A stretch of DNA of 64,000 nt from Bin87 sp965217175 (GTDB lineage Bacteria > Chloroflexota > Dehalococcoidia > Lucifugimonadales > UBA3495): the NCBI GenBank assembly GCA_965217175.1, contig OZ244251.1, forward strand, positions 186,001 through 250,000, given 5' to 3'. Within the stretch, counting starts at the first letter, position 1; every line of letters starts with the position of its first letter. The position numbers and the translations under genes were made by a program. Shown in pieces: positions 25,343-33,752 of the stretch. A model generated the notes under the pieces. It saw only the letters and a program-made list of their open reading frames with translations, was not told the origin of the DNA and searched no databases.

Positions 25343-26887
25343 TCAAGGCGTAACTTCGTAGGCTACCTCCGCCACCTTGCGATCATCCTCGTACACGTAC
25401 ACCCAATAACTACCGGGTCGCCAACTGTGGGACGATCCGATACTCGTAATCGACCGTGCATTAGTCCAATGAGGCTCGTAAACGTGTCTGCGGACCTGCC
25501 GCCTGTAAGCAAACCCATCCTCGTAATATGCCACGTACTCCAGCATCAGTTCTTTTGGGCTTTGGGTTGACGGTAGACCAGCGCGCAGTACGAAATAAAT
25601 CCGCCCTTGGAAGTCGGCGGCAGAGAATTGATCTGTTCTCGTCTCTTCCGGACGATCCAGGTCTAAAACAATAAACGCTTCGCGTACATACCCATCAACG
25701 CTCCGCAAATTGGGGTCAACCGGGCTAGTGTCCAGAAAGCTGAGGTCATAGGGTTCGGTTCCGTAGTACTGACGATTTAGGACGGAATCCACGGCGGCAA
25801 CTACTTCGGGCGAGGCATCCTTCTTAAAGGCAGCTTCAACTTCCTCAATACCGGCGTGGACGCTATCTCGTTTTGATGCCAGATACAGGTTTCGGAATCC
25901 CTCTCGGAACTGTTCGCGGCCCAGCGTCCGGTACAGGTCCAGGAAGAGCCTTTCTCCGAGCGAATAGTTGCAGGTATTCCCTGCGTCCAGTTTGGTGGGA
26001 TTTGCCCGGTCCAGTTCACCCAAGTTTTCGAAATAGGGGCATGGGTAGCGGTCAGCTACCAGCGGCGCGCCGGTGCGGGCGTTTTCAACGATAAACTCCA
26101 CAAAGGTGGCCGCTCCCTCATCAATCCAGTCCTCATCGCTGCGCCAATAGTAATGCGCGACTTCGTGGGCTGTGAGTCCCGGAAGAAAGTTTGCCTCGGG
26201 GCTGTCGTCATCAACGTCATATTTGGTCCTCTGCGCTATGACGTTCCCGAAATTGGTTCCCGCAGAACCCTCCGCAGCATTGACGGCGTCCTTGAATAAA
26301 ATCCCGATGAAACGCACTGGAAACTCCTCTCCAATAAATTCCTCGATGGTGCGCACCGTGTGTTCCAGCAAGTCCATGCTGCGCGCCGCTCCCGGAACGT
26401 CACGCTGGATGGTCAGTTGCACTTCCCCGGCCAACGGCAGGAAGATGTTGCGTTGTTCGTGGCCCGGGCCAACCGTAGGACGCGGCGTCGGCGTGGGAAG
26501 CGGCGTGGCGGTCGGTGTCGGTTGCGCAGTGGGAGTTGGTGTGGGAGGGGGCGTCGCCGTGGGTTCGGGTGTGGCCGTTTGCGGTATCGGTGTTTGCGTC
26601 GGTATGAGCGTTGCGGTAGGTGTCGGAGTTGGACTAGGCGCAACCGTCGCAGTTGGAGCCGGTGTGCTCGTCGGCGCGACCGTTGTCGGAGCCGGCGTGG
26701 CCGCAAAGGTCGGAGTTTCGGTAGCCGCGCTTTCGGCAGCGACCAGAGCGGTTGTCGGCGCAATGACCGGCTCGCCGCTGCCACACGCCAGCATCGCCAC
26801 CGCCAACAGGACCCCTGCAACTACCCCAATCTGCCGTCCTGAGAGCCACGTGATGCTAGGGCGTAACCTCATATTGCACCTCAGCAA
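25343..26887 (-). CDS. Secreted HEXXH metallopeptidase-like lipoprotein 1
   Basis: 514 residues (or 509 from ATG 26872). N-terminal hydrophobic signal VVAGVLLAVAMLACGSG suggests lipid anchoring at Cys; a Pro/Thr-rich linker of about 100 residues follows. The catalytic region has AHEVAHYYW (HEXXH) and, 11 residues after the second His, DEGAATFVE, whose Glu is a plausible third zinc ligand as in gluzincins. The C-terminal beta domain ends SYWVYVYEDDRKVAEVAYEVTP, almost identical to its paralogue. It overlaps the end of the upstream paralogue by 32 bp and is co-directional, so probably translationally coupled. Substrate unknown. Confidence 0.75.
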   Translation of the reverse strand: MLRCNMRLRPSITWLSGRQIGVVAGVLLAVAMLACGSGEPVIAPTTALVAAESAATETPTFAATPAPTTVAPTSTPAPTATVAPSPTPTPTATLIPTQTPIPQTATPEPTATPPPTPTPTAQPTPTATPLPTPTPRPTVGPGHEQRNIFLPLAGEVQLTIQRDVPGAARSMDLLEHTVRTIEEFIGEEFPVRFIGILFKDAVNAAEGSAGTNFGNVIAQRTKYDVDDDSPEANFLPGLTAHEVAHYYWRSDEDWIDEGAATFVEFIVENARTGAPLVADRYPCPYFENLGELDRANPTKLDAGNTCNYSLGERLFLDLYRTLGREQFREGFRNLYLASKRDSVHAGIEEVEAAFKKDASPEVVAAVDSVLNRQYYGTEPYDLSFLDTSPVDPNLRSVDGYVREAFIVLDLDRPEETRTDQFSAADFQGRIYFVLRAGLPSTQSPKELMLEYVAYYEDGFAYRRQVRRHVYEPHWTNARSITSIGSSHSWRPGSYWVYVYEDDRKVAEVAYEVTP

Positions 26888-28859
26888 CCTTTCGATCGCC
26901 CTCGTATACGTACACCCAGTAACGGCCCGTCGCCCACCGTTGCGTAGATGCCGGCCCTATCGAATACCACGCATTTCCGCCAATAAACCCCGAGTCGGCG
27001 GTTATGGTGTTGACGCGGCGACGCGTCTCAAACCCGTCTTCGTACAACTCCACGATGGTCAGGTTAACGTCCCGACTTCCCGACGCCAACTGGTGGGAAT
27101 ATTCCAGGTTGAGCCATACGATGTCGTTGGTGGCTGAAGCAGAAAACGCAGCCGTGGCCGGCCCGCCCTGGGTTGTGGAGATATAAGCGGCGTCGATACG
27201 GCCGTTGATTTCCGGCAGCATCGGTTCCACCGCTCCGGTATCGCGCCGGCGGGTGTCGTAGGGGGCCGTTCCGTCATACCAGCGTCGAACCACGGTATCC
27301 ACAACCGCCTGATCCGCCGCCGCCCGGAACGACGCCGTTACCTGCCCAATGCCAACTGGAGTACCCCGCATGTCGTCAGCGTTGTCTTCCACTTCTGAAG
27401 CCAGATACAGGTTCCGGAAACCCTGCCGAAACGCTGCATTTCCCGTACTCAGGAACAGATCGACAAACAGACGTTCGCCCAGGGCGTAGTTGCAGTCGAA
27501 GCCATTGGAATCTCTATTGACGTTCAGGCTTTCCAGCGCCCGGATGTTTCGCGCGGCGGCGCAGGGCTGGTTGGTGACGCTCACCGATTTTCCAGTACGG
27601 ACATTTTCGACTATAGATGCCAGAAAGTCAGACGCCCCTTCGTCGATCCAGTCTGCGTTGCCGTTCCAGTAATAGTGGGCCACCTCATGGGCGATCACGT
27701 GCCCGCTGAAATCGGCCTCCCGACTGCCGTCGTCGACATCGAATTTGGGCCGGATGGCAATGTGGGTTCCAACGTTGGTCCCGGCGGCCGAACCGATCAC
27801 TGCGTCCCCGAACAACACGCCGATGTAGTTGGTGGGCAATGGTTCACCCATGAATTGCTCGGCCTGGCGCACTGCCGTTTCCAGCAGATCCATGCTGCGA
27901 GCGGCTCCCGGCCCCGTGCGCAGTATGACCAGCACCGTTTCGCCCGATTCGGGCAATTGCAACGTTCGCTGTTCCAGGTTGATCCGGCTCGTGTCCAGCA
28001 GCGTGTTGATCAGGCCGGGGTTCACCCGTTGAACACCGGATGCCATCGCGACGATTTTCGCCCATTCGTCCGTTATGCCCGGTTGCAAACTCGGGTGCGC
28101 CAGCATCCGCCGGAACGTGTCCGGTTCGAAAAACACCAGCTGGCGCAACGATCTCATGGCGGCATAATCCGCCGGCCCCAGGCTGTGCAGGAAGGGCATA
28201 CTACCAATTGTCTCCGCAGCGCCGGCGTCGTGCTGGGCGATGGCATGGAGACTCTCCACTACGTCTCGCTCCTGACCGGTTATGCCGTCGATCACCCATG
28301 GGTAACTCAACGCGGTGAAAAGAATATAGGGGTAAAAAGCTCCCAGATTTATCAGTTCCTCGACACCCTCCGCCTCGGATTCGTAAACGCCGTCGGCTAC
28401 CCACGCCAGCGCCTCGATGGCCGCTGCCGATAGCGGATCCTGCTGCTGCAAATAGGGCCAGTTTTGCAGGTCTGGCAACAGTACCAGGTTATCGACTGGA
28501 GGTGCGGTTTCCGGCGTAGGTTCGGGCGTGGCGATGCGTGTATCGGACTGCTCGGTTCCCTGGCCGGATGGCGCGGCGGGTTGCGTCGGCGCTGGCGCAT
28601 CCGCAGAATTCCCGGCTGGCAATGGTTGTGACGTGGGGAACGTGCGGGCGGGCGGCTCTCCGCTTTCGGCTGGCGCGGGGGCAGCAGCCGTCGCAGTAAC
28701 GTCCAGCAAGGCCAGGGCCGCCGCAATTGTGGCCTGCACGTCGGGTTTGGGTGTGGGCGCTTCCTCCCCGCACGCTGCCGCTGTCAATATCATCAGCATG
28801 AGGGCCAGCGCAAGGAGCACACTGCCAAATTTGGGGCAACGGATCAGTCGAAACATCAT
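26856..28859 (-). CDS. Secreted HEXXH metallopeptidase-like lipoprotein 2
   Basis: 667 residues. Signal MMFRLIRCPKFGSVLLALAL then LTAAACGEE is a clear lipobox. After a Pro/Ala linker comes a helical region of about 200 residues absent from the paralogue (VLLPDLQNWPYLQQQDPLSA onward), then the peptidase part with AHEVAHYYWNGNADWIDEGAS (HEXXH plus Glu) and the shared tail YWVYVYEGDRKVAEVQYEVTP. ATG 28859 is chosen because it begins the signal and GAAGGACA precedes it; the frame is open further to 29450, but that part is antisense to the SDR gene. First gene of a two-gene unit. Confidence 0.78.
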   Translation of the reverse strand: MMFRLIRCPKFGSVLLALALMLMILTAAACGEEAPTPKPDVQATIAAALALLDVTATAAAPAPAESGEPPARTFPTSQPLPAGNSADAPAPTQPAAPSGQGTEQSDTRIATPEPTPETAPPVDNLVLLPDLQNWPYLQQQDPLSAAAIEALAWVADGVYESEAEGVEELINLGAFYPYILFTALSYPWVIDGITGQERDVVESLHAIAQHDAGAAETIGSMPFLHSLGPADYAAMRSLRQLVFFEPDTFRRMLAHPSLQPGITDEWAKIVAMASGVQRVNPGLINTLLDTSRINLEQRTLQLPESGETVLVILRTGPGAARSMDLLETAVRQAEQFMGEPLPTNYIGVLFGDAVIGSAAGTNVGTHIAIRPKFDVDDGSREADFSGHVIAHEVAHYYWNGNADWIDEGASDFLASIVENVRTGKSVSVTNQPCAAARNIRALESLNVNRDSNGFDCNYALGERLFVDLFLSTGNAAFRQGFRNLYLASEVEDNADDMRGTPVGIGQVTASFRAAADQAVVDTVVRRWYDGTAPYDTRRRDTGAVEPMLPEINGRIDAAYISTTQGGPATAAFSASATNDIVWLNLEYSHQLASGSRDVNLTIVELYEDGFETRRRVNTITADSGFIGGNAWYSIGPASTQRWATGRYWVYVYEGDRKVAEVQYEVTP

Positions 28860-28985
28860 GGGTTTGTGTCCTTCACGATCCAGTATACCCAACGGTGAAA
28901 TCCGTGTCCGAATACCGGATTGCGTTATAATGCGACAACCATCATACCAACCGAAAATCCACCAAACACCACGGGAGGCGAAAGC

Positions 28986-29738
28986 ATGGGCAAATTGGAC
29001 GGCAGGGTAGCCTTGATCACAGGTTCGGGCCGTAACATCGGGCGTGCCACGGCGTTGATGATGGCAGCCGAGGGCGCCAACATCGTGGTCAACGCCCGCA
29101 GCAACCGGGATGAAGTCGAGGCCACCGCCGCCGCCGTCGAGGAGCTGGGCGTAAAAGCCCTCCCCGTGCTCGCCGATGTATCCCGCAAGGAAGAGGTCGA
29201 CGCCATGATCGACGCGGCCATGTCCGCCTTCGGTCGCATCGACATTCTGGTCAACAACGCTGCCATCCGCCCCCATAAGCCGTTTACGGAACTGACCGTA
29301 GAGGATTGGGAATACGTCCGCGGCGTGGTGCTGGATGGCTCGTTCTACACCGTGCGCGGCGTCATCGAACAGATGGTGGCCAACAATTTCGGGCGCATCG
29401 TATTCCTCACCGGCGACGGAGCATTTCGCGGCAGCCCCATGCGCGCCCACGTATCGGCTGCCAAGATGGGTATGGTCGGCATGGCCCGTAGCCTGGCGTC
29501 CGAATTCGCCGGCAACAACATACGGGTTAACGTGGTATCTCCCGGCAGCATCGACACCTCCCGGGCCAACCCGGAGTGGTACGCCGGCCGCGTCCCTGAC
29601 TCCGGAGGAATCCCCCTCGGCCGGCAGGGGAAACCCGATGAGATAGCATCAACGGTAACTTTCCTGTGCACCGACGATGGCGGCTTCATTACCGGCCAGA
29701 CCATCCACGTCAACGGGGGCCAGGGCTTCTTCGGCTAA
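28986..29738 (+). CDS. SDR-family protein lacking the catalytic Tyr and Ser
   Basis: 250 residues, classical short-chain dehydrogenase fold. Cofactor loop TGSGRNIGR (12-20), LADVS and NNAA (about 90-93) are intact, and the C-terminus FITGQTIHVNGGQGFFG is typical. However, the active-site YxxxK reads HVSAAK with Val156 in place of Tyr and Lys160 kept, and the Ser position about 13 residues earlier is Gly143. It may have lost reductase activity or use another chemistry. GGGAGG is 7 bp before the ATG; TATAAT at 28926-28931 is a likely -10. It is divergent from the lipoprotein pair. Confidence 0.85.
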   Translation: MGKLDGRVALITGSGRNIGRATALMMAAEGANIVVNARSNRDEVEATAAAVEELGVKALPVLADVSRKEEVDAMIDAAMSAFGRIDILVNNAAIRPHKPFTELTVEDWEYVRGVVLDGSFYTVRGVIEQMVANNFGRIVFLTGDGAFRGSPMRAHVSAAKMGMVGMARSLASEFAGNNIRVNVVSPGSIDTSRANPEWYAGRVPDSGGIPLGRQGKPDEIASTVTFLCTDDGGFITGQTIHVNGGQGFFG

Positions 29739-29755
29739 CCGGTGTCGCCGCAATG

Positions 29756-29793
29756 AAAACGGGCAGCGCGGCTACGGCTGCGCTGCCCGTTTT
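29756..29793. terminator. Bidirectional terminator between SDR gene and scoB
   Basis: Perfect 14-bp stem AAAACGGGCAGCGC / GCGCTGCCCGTTTT with a 10-nt loop; A-run on one side and T-run on the other, so it can act for both convergent genes. Confidence 0.85.
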
Positions 29794-29821
29794 TAGGCTG
29801 TCATCCCAGATGTCGGGTGCG

Positions 29822-30511
29822 TCAGACGGCGCGCACCCGGATCTCTTTCAGGTCATCGGCGACGATCAACCCGGCTTCAGTGTGCTCCTGAATGTCCTCG
29901 GGCGACCAGCCGGGGGCATGTTCCTTCAGGACGAATCCGCCCGACGTAACCTCAAACAAACCCAGGTCGGTGGCCAACAGCGTGACGGCTCCGGGGGCGG
30001 TGATCGGCAGGGTGCATTGCTTCAACACTCGGGGAGCGCCGTTGCGCTGATTGTGCTCCATGGCAATGAACACGCGCTTGGCGCACGCCGCCAGATCCAT
30101 CGCGCCGCCGATTCCTCCACCCTTGCGGACGGGTATGCGCCAGTTGGCGAAGTCGCCGTTCTCCGAAACCTCATAGGCTCCCATCACGGTTACGTCCACC
30201 ATACCCTTGCGGATCAGGCCGAAAGAGTCGGCATGGTGCACAATGGCCATGCCCGGCAGGGCAACCACGTTCTGACCGCCCGCGTTCACCAGATGCTTGT
30301 CCTCTTCACCCGGCGCCGCCAGGGGTCCGAATCCGATTACGCCGTTCTCCGAGTGAAAGATGATTTCTTTGTCGGGCTCACATTCCAGGTAGTTGGAGCA
30401 CAGCGTTGGCATTCCCACGCCCAGGTTGACGATCCAGCCGTCTTGAAACTCCATCGCCAGGCGATCGCACATCGTCTGCCGGGACAGGCGGGGTTTGTCT
30501 TCCGTAGTCAT
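29822..30511 (-). CDS. scoB: 3-oxoacid CoA-transferase subunit B
   Basis: 229 residues, beta subunit of a class I CoA transferase that moves CoA from succinyl-CoA to acetoacetate or a related 3-oxoacid. The catalytic Glu is in HSENGVIGFGP near residue 54; other family motifs are NLGVGMPTL near 29-37, HVDVTVLG-like VDVTVMGAYEVS and GGAMDLAACAKRV. GGAGTAGAG precedes the ATG. It follows scoA by 94 bp on the same strand. The substrate could also be a different short-chain acyl group, as in the propionate- or butyrate-type enzymes. Confidence 0.88.
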   Translation of the reverse strand: MTTEDKPRLSRQTMCDRLAMEFQDGWIVNLGVGMPTLCSNYLECEPDKEIIFHSENGVIGFGPLAAPGEEDKHLVNAGGQNVVALPGMAIVHHADSFGLIRKGMVDVTVMGAYEVSENGDFANWRIPVRKGGGIGGAMDLAACAKRVFIAMEHNQRNGAPRVLKQCTLPITAPGAVTLLATDLGLFEVTSGGFVLKEHAPGWSPEDIQEHTEAGLIVADDLKEIRVRAV

Positions 30512-30605
30512 AGCTCTACTCCTTCGTTTGTCGTTGCGGCGCCTGGCCCAATGCTTCGCTGTGGAGAAATATGCGGTGAGGCGTATGCGGTGAAAGTGGC
30601 CCGGT

Positions 30606-31304
30606 TTAGTCCCAGTCGCCGTCCGGCGGGATTTTGATCAGACGGTCAACGTAAACGCCGGGTACGTGGACGCAGTCGGGGTCGATGTCGCCCGGCTCCA
30701 CGATGCTGTCTTCGACCTCCACCACGGTGATGTCCGCGGCCATGGCCATTACGGGGTTGAAGTTGCGTTGTGTCAGGCGGAACTGCAGGTTACCAAAGGT
30801 GTCGGCGCGCCAGGCCCGTATCAGTGCGAAATCCGCGGGCAGTGGGTATTCCAACACGTAGGTGCGGCCGTTGATCTCGCGATGTTCCTTGCCTTCGGCC
30901 AGCTCCGTGCCCACGCTGGCGGGAGTATAGAACGCCCCGATCCCGGCGCCGGCGGCGCGCATCCGTTCCGCCAGGGTGCCCTGGGGCACCAGCTCCGCGT
31001 CCAGCACACCGTCGTTGTACATTTGCACAAAGGGCGTGATCTGAGACGGGTGCGTGGGTGCAGTGAAGGCGCAGATCATCTTCTTGACCTGGCCGGCTTC
31101 GATCAGCGTGCCCACGTCCACCCGTTCGTCCAGGCTGCCGGCGTTGTTGGATATGCCGGTCAGGTTCTTTACTCCCAGGCGGTGTACGGCGGCGAGCAGG
31201 TTGCGCGCCAGCCCTACGTTGCCGAAGCCGGGCGACATGAACGTCATGCCATCCTTCATGTCGGCCACCGCAGAGTCAAAGTCGAGATAAACCTTGTTCT
31301 TCAT
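30606..31304 (-). CDS. scoA: 3-oxoacid CoA-transferase subunit A
   Basis: 232 residues, alpha subunit partner of the next gene. The opening KVYLDFDSAVADMKDGMTFM, the glycine loop SPGFGNVGLARNLL, SNNAGS and the segment LVPQGTLAERMRAAGAGIGAFYTP are classical. Together with scoB it forms the (alpha beta) CoA transferase. A possible promoter lies upstream (TATAAT on the minus strand at 31425-31420). With the mutase cluster elsewhere in the window it could use acetoacetate formed from 3-hydroxybutyryl-CoA, which is only inference. Confidence 0.88.
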   Translation of the reverse strand: MKNKVYLDFDSAVADMKDGMTFMSPGFGNVGLARNLLAAVHRLGVKNLTGISNNAGSLDERVDVGTLIEAGQVKKMICAFTAPTHPSQITPFVQMYNDGVLDAELVPQGTLAERMRAAGAGIGAFYTPASVGTELAEGKEHREINGRTYVLEYPLPADFALIRAWRADTFGNLQFRLTQRNFNPVMAMAADITVVEVEDSIVEPGDIDPDCVHVPGVYVDRLIKIPPDGDWD

Positions 31305-31419
31305 CGGGACAATCTCCGTGCATTGGCCTCATCGCGACGATGTTGGTCGCGGGGAAAGCCGAATGGGTTGGCGTTTAAGGCGTTGCGACGTTGTAAATAA
31401 ACGGTCGCATCAGCGGCTC

Positions 31420-31447
31420 ATTATACTATCAACATCGCCCACGGCAA
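31420..31447 (-). promoter_or_regulatory. Possible promoter of scoAB
   Basis: On the minus strand TTGCCG (31447-31442) and TATAAT (31425-31420) are 16 bp apart, about 115 bp before the scoA start. The -10 is perfect, the -35 weak. Confidence 0.45.
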
Positions 31448-31533
31448 CCGGGGTTCGCCCAGTTTGGACCTGTTGAATCCCGCCGACCGATGCGGTTCCG
31501 GAGCGATCGTATGGCTCAAGCCGCTCCGGAAGA

Positions 31534-31564
31534 ACCGAGCCGGCGCGTTGAGCGCCGGCCCGGT
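31534..31564. terminator. Possible hairpin terminator after the PEP-mutase family gene
   Basis: GCCGGCGC (31539-31546) and GCGCCGGC (31552-31559) form a perfect stem around GTTGA, extended by AACCG/CGGTT after one mismatch. It lies 35 bp downstream of the minus-strand gene ending at 31595. The T-tract is poor. The rest of the 290-bp gap holds the scoAB promoter and nothing else recognised. Confidence 0.4.
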
Positions 31565-31594
31565 TGGTGTTCAGTGCAGCCAGCGGCAGACCCT

Positions 31595-32482
31595 CTAATG
31601 CCCGACGCGATCCTGGAAATCCCGTTCCGTGGTGGCCGCTTCCACCGCCTGGTACTCGGGCAGGCTGATCAGCGCCTCGACCTCGGCGCGGCGGGCGGCG
31701 ACATCGGCTGCTCCGATACCTATGTGCCCGGTGTCGCGCAGGCTGGTGTACACCCGTTTCAACCCTTCCAGCGCGGCGATGGCCGGCGTGGTGGCGTAGA
31801 TGATCACCTTGTAGCCCAGCTCCTCGTATTCCTCCACCGAGATGTCGTCGGTGCCCGCTATGACCAGCAACGGCACGTCAGGACAGCCGGCACGGAAGGT
31901 CGCCAGGTCTTCCCGCTGCCGCACTCCGCGAGGCATCACAACGTCCACGCCCAGGTCCCGCAGGGCATTGCCCCGCCGGATGGCTTCCTCCATATCGCCC
32001 TCGACGGCAGTGAAAGCGTCGGTGCGGCCGATGATGAGGAAATTGGGGTCGGTCCGCGCTTCCAGTGCGTAACGCATCTTTTCCAGGAACTCGTCCATCG
32101 GGATGACGTGCTCCAGGCCGGCGTGATAGGACGCCCGTTTGGGAAATACCTGGTCCTCGATGTGGATGCCGCAGATGCCCGACCGTTCGAAGGTGCGCAC
32201 CGTGTGCATGGTGTGAACCGGGTCCCCGTAGCCGGCGCCAGCGTCGCAGATTACCGGCAGGTTCACCGATTTGACCACCTTTTCGGCAACGGTCACCTGC
32301 TCGGTCAGGGTCATGAGAGGTTCGGTTACGGCCAGGTGTGCCCCGCTCATGTATCCGCCCACGTAGACCGTGTCGAAACCCAACGACTGCACCAGCCGCG
32401 CCGACATGGGGTCGTAAGCGCCGGGCGCCAGGATGGTTTCACCCGCAGCCAATCGGGATTTTAGATTCGCTTGCAACGTCAT
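31595..32482 (-). CDS. Isocitrate lyase / PEP mutase family protein
   Basis: 295 residues, a TIM-barrel lyase of the family that includes methylisocitrate lyase, oxaloacetate decarboxylase and PEP mutase. The magnesium motif DAGAGYGD (80-87) and HIEDQ are present. The loop that carries the catalytic Cys in true isocitrate and methylisocitrate lyases (KRCGH) reads KRASYHAG, so Cys is missing; this favours an oxaloacetate decarboxylase or carboxyphosphonoenolpyruvate-mutase-like role. AGGAGAGG precedes the ATG. It lies between an LLM gene and scoAB on the same strand. Confidence 0.8.
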   Translation of the reverse strand: MTLQANLKSRLAAGETILAPGAYDPMSARLVQSLGFDTVYVGGYMSGAHLAVTEPLMTLTEQVTVAEKVVKSVNLPVICDAGAGYGDPVHTMHTVRTFERSGICGIHIEDQVFPKRASYHAGLEHVIPMDEFLEKMRYALEARTDPNFLIIGRTDAFTAVEGDMEEAIRRGNALRDLGVDVVMPRGVRQREDLATFRAGCPDVPLLVIAGTDDISVEEYEELGYKVIIYATTPAIAALEGLKRVYTSLRDTGHIGIGAADVAARRAEVEALISLPEYQAVEAATTERDFQDRVGH

Positions 32483-32604
32483 TTTGTTTCACCTCTCCTG
32501 TTCAAACTCACATGGATGGCGGCAATGCGGCGGATGAAGAATCATGCGCCGGATGACAAAACGGAACCGGTTCCTGCATGACCTCTTATCCGCGTTGGAC
32601 CGAA

Positions 32605-33558
32605 TTATTCGGACGGTATCAGCGGCATAACTTCCCGGGAGAATCGTTCCATAGCCGCCTGTTGTTCGTCAGCGGTGGTGGCCGGGAAGCTGAATATGAA
32701 ATGGGTCACTCCCAGGTCCTGGTATTGGCGCAGGTCGGCAGCGATCTGCTCCGGCCTCCCCGACACCAGCCGGCGGTCGTCTCCCGTGTCATTCAAAAAG
32801 ACGCAATCGGTGCTGAATACCAGGTCGACGGCATCCTCGGCTCGACCGGCCCGAACGCTGGTGCGGCGCAGTTGGGCGATTTTTTCTGCCAGTTCCTCGG
32901 GCTCCAGAATGGCCGGCGGACGCAGCCCGATGGGCATCCACCCGTCGCCCAGGGTGGCCGCCCTGCGGATGGCGGGGCCGGTGTGGCCGCCGATCCAGAT
33001 GGGTGGGTGTGGTTGCTGCACGGGCTTGGGCAGGAATCCAACGCCGCTGATGTCGTAGTGCTTGCCGTGAAATTCGGGCTGGTCGGACGTCCACAGCTCT
33101 TTGAAAATCTGGATGTACTCGTTGGTTACTTCGCCCCTTTGCGAGTAGGTATCAAGCCCCATCGCCTGGAACTCTTCCTCCATCCAGCCCACGCCAGCGC
33201 CCAGGATCAGCCGACCCCCGCTCAATACGTCCAGCGTCGCCAGAATCTTGGCGGTTAGAACCGGGTTGCGGTACGGCAGAATCAACACGTGCGTCCCAAG
33301 CTTGACCCGCGTGGTGCAGCCCGCCAGGAAGTTCAGGGCGGCCAGTGGCTCGAAGTAGGTGTTGTCCCGCTGGAACGGAGCCACGCCGTCGGCGGCGTAG
33401 GGATAGAAGGAATCGACCTCGTGGGGAATTACGATATGGTCGCTCACCCACACGTGGTCAAAGGAAAGGTCTTCGGCTCTCTGGGCCAGGCGACGCAGGT
33501 TGTCGGGAGACGCCATAGTGCCCCGGCTGGGCAGCGAGCATCCGAATGTGACGGGCAT
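32605..33558 (-). CDS. LLM-class F420-dependent oxidoreductase (TIGR03619-like)
   Basis: 317 residues. Luciferase-like barrel with FDHVWVSDHIVIP near 34-46, VKLGTHVLILPYRNPVLTAK, LSGGRLILGAGVGWMEEEF and PHPPIWIGGHTGPAIRRAA. The GVGWMEEEF motif and overall length match the F420-dependent TIGR03619 subgroup. The substrate is unknown. GGAGGG is 6 bp before the ATG. Upstream, 194 bp without a gene separate it from the divergent mnmA; that gap holds one copy of the 35-bp repeat. Confidence 0.85.
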   Translation of the reverse strand: MPVTFGCSLPSRGTMASPDNLRRLAQRAEDLSFDHVWVSDHIVIPHEVDSFYPYAADGVAPFQRDNTYFEPLAALNFLAGCTTRVKLGTHVLILPYRNPVLTAKILATLDVLSGGRLILGAGVGWMEEEFQAMGLDTYSQRGEVTNEYIQIFKELWTSDQPEFHGKHYDISGVGFLPKPVQQPHPPIWIGGHTGPAIRRAATLGDGWMPIGLRPPAILEPEELAEKIAQLRRTSVRAGRAEDAVDLVFSTDCVFLNDTGDDRRLVSGRPEQIAADLRQYQDLGVTHFIFSFPATTADEQQAAMERFSREVMPLIPSE

Positions 33559-33680
33559 GGTTTCCCTCCGGCGTCCAGTTTCTGACAGGTCAAATAGTGT
33601 GTTGATGCTATACTACCATCGTAACCGCCGCAACCGGCGAGACCACGATTCCGGGTCTTCCGATTGACTACCCACCCACC

Positions 33681-33715
33681 CGCGCATCCTGAGCCTGTCG
33701 AAGGACCATCCGGAG
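33681..33715. repeat. Single copy of the 35-bp dispersed repeat
   Basis: CATCCTGAGCCTGTCGAAGG then ACCATCCGGAG, same unit as the three copies at 12285-12408. Confidence 0.7.
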
Positions 33716-33752
33716 CCCGAGGAACCGAGTCCCTTATGAAACCTGCCGACAC

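Noticed and set aside
28860..29450. N-terminal extension of 197 codons for the second lipoprotein
   Set aside because: The extension is antisense to the SDR gene; the lipoprotein signal at 28859 with a ribosome-binding site marks the true start.
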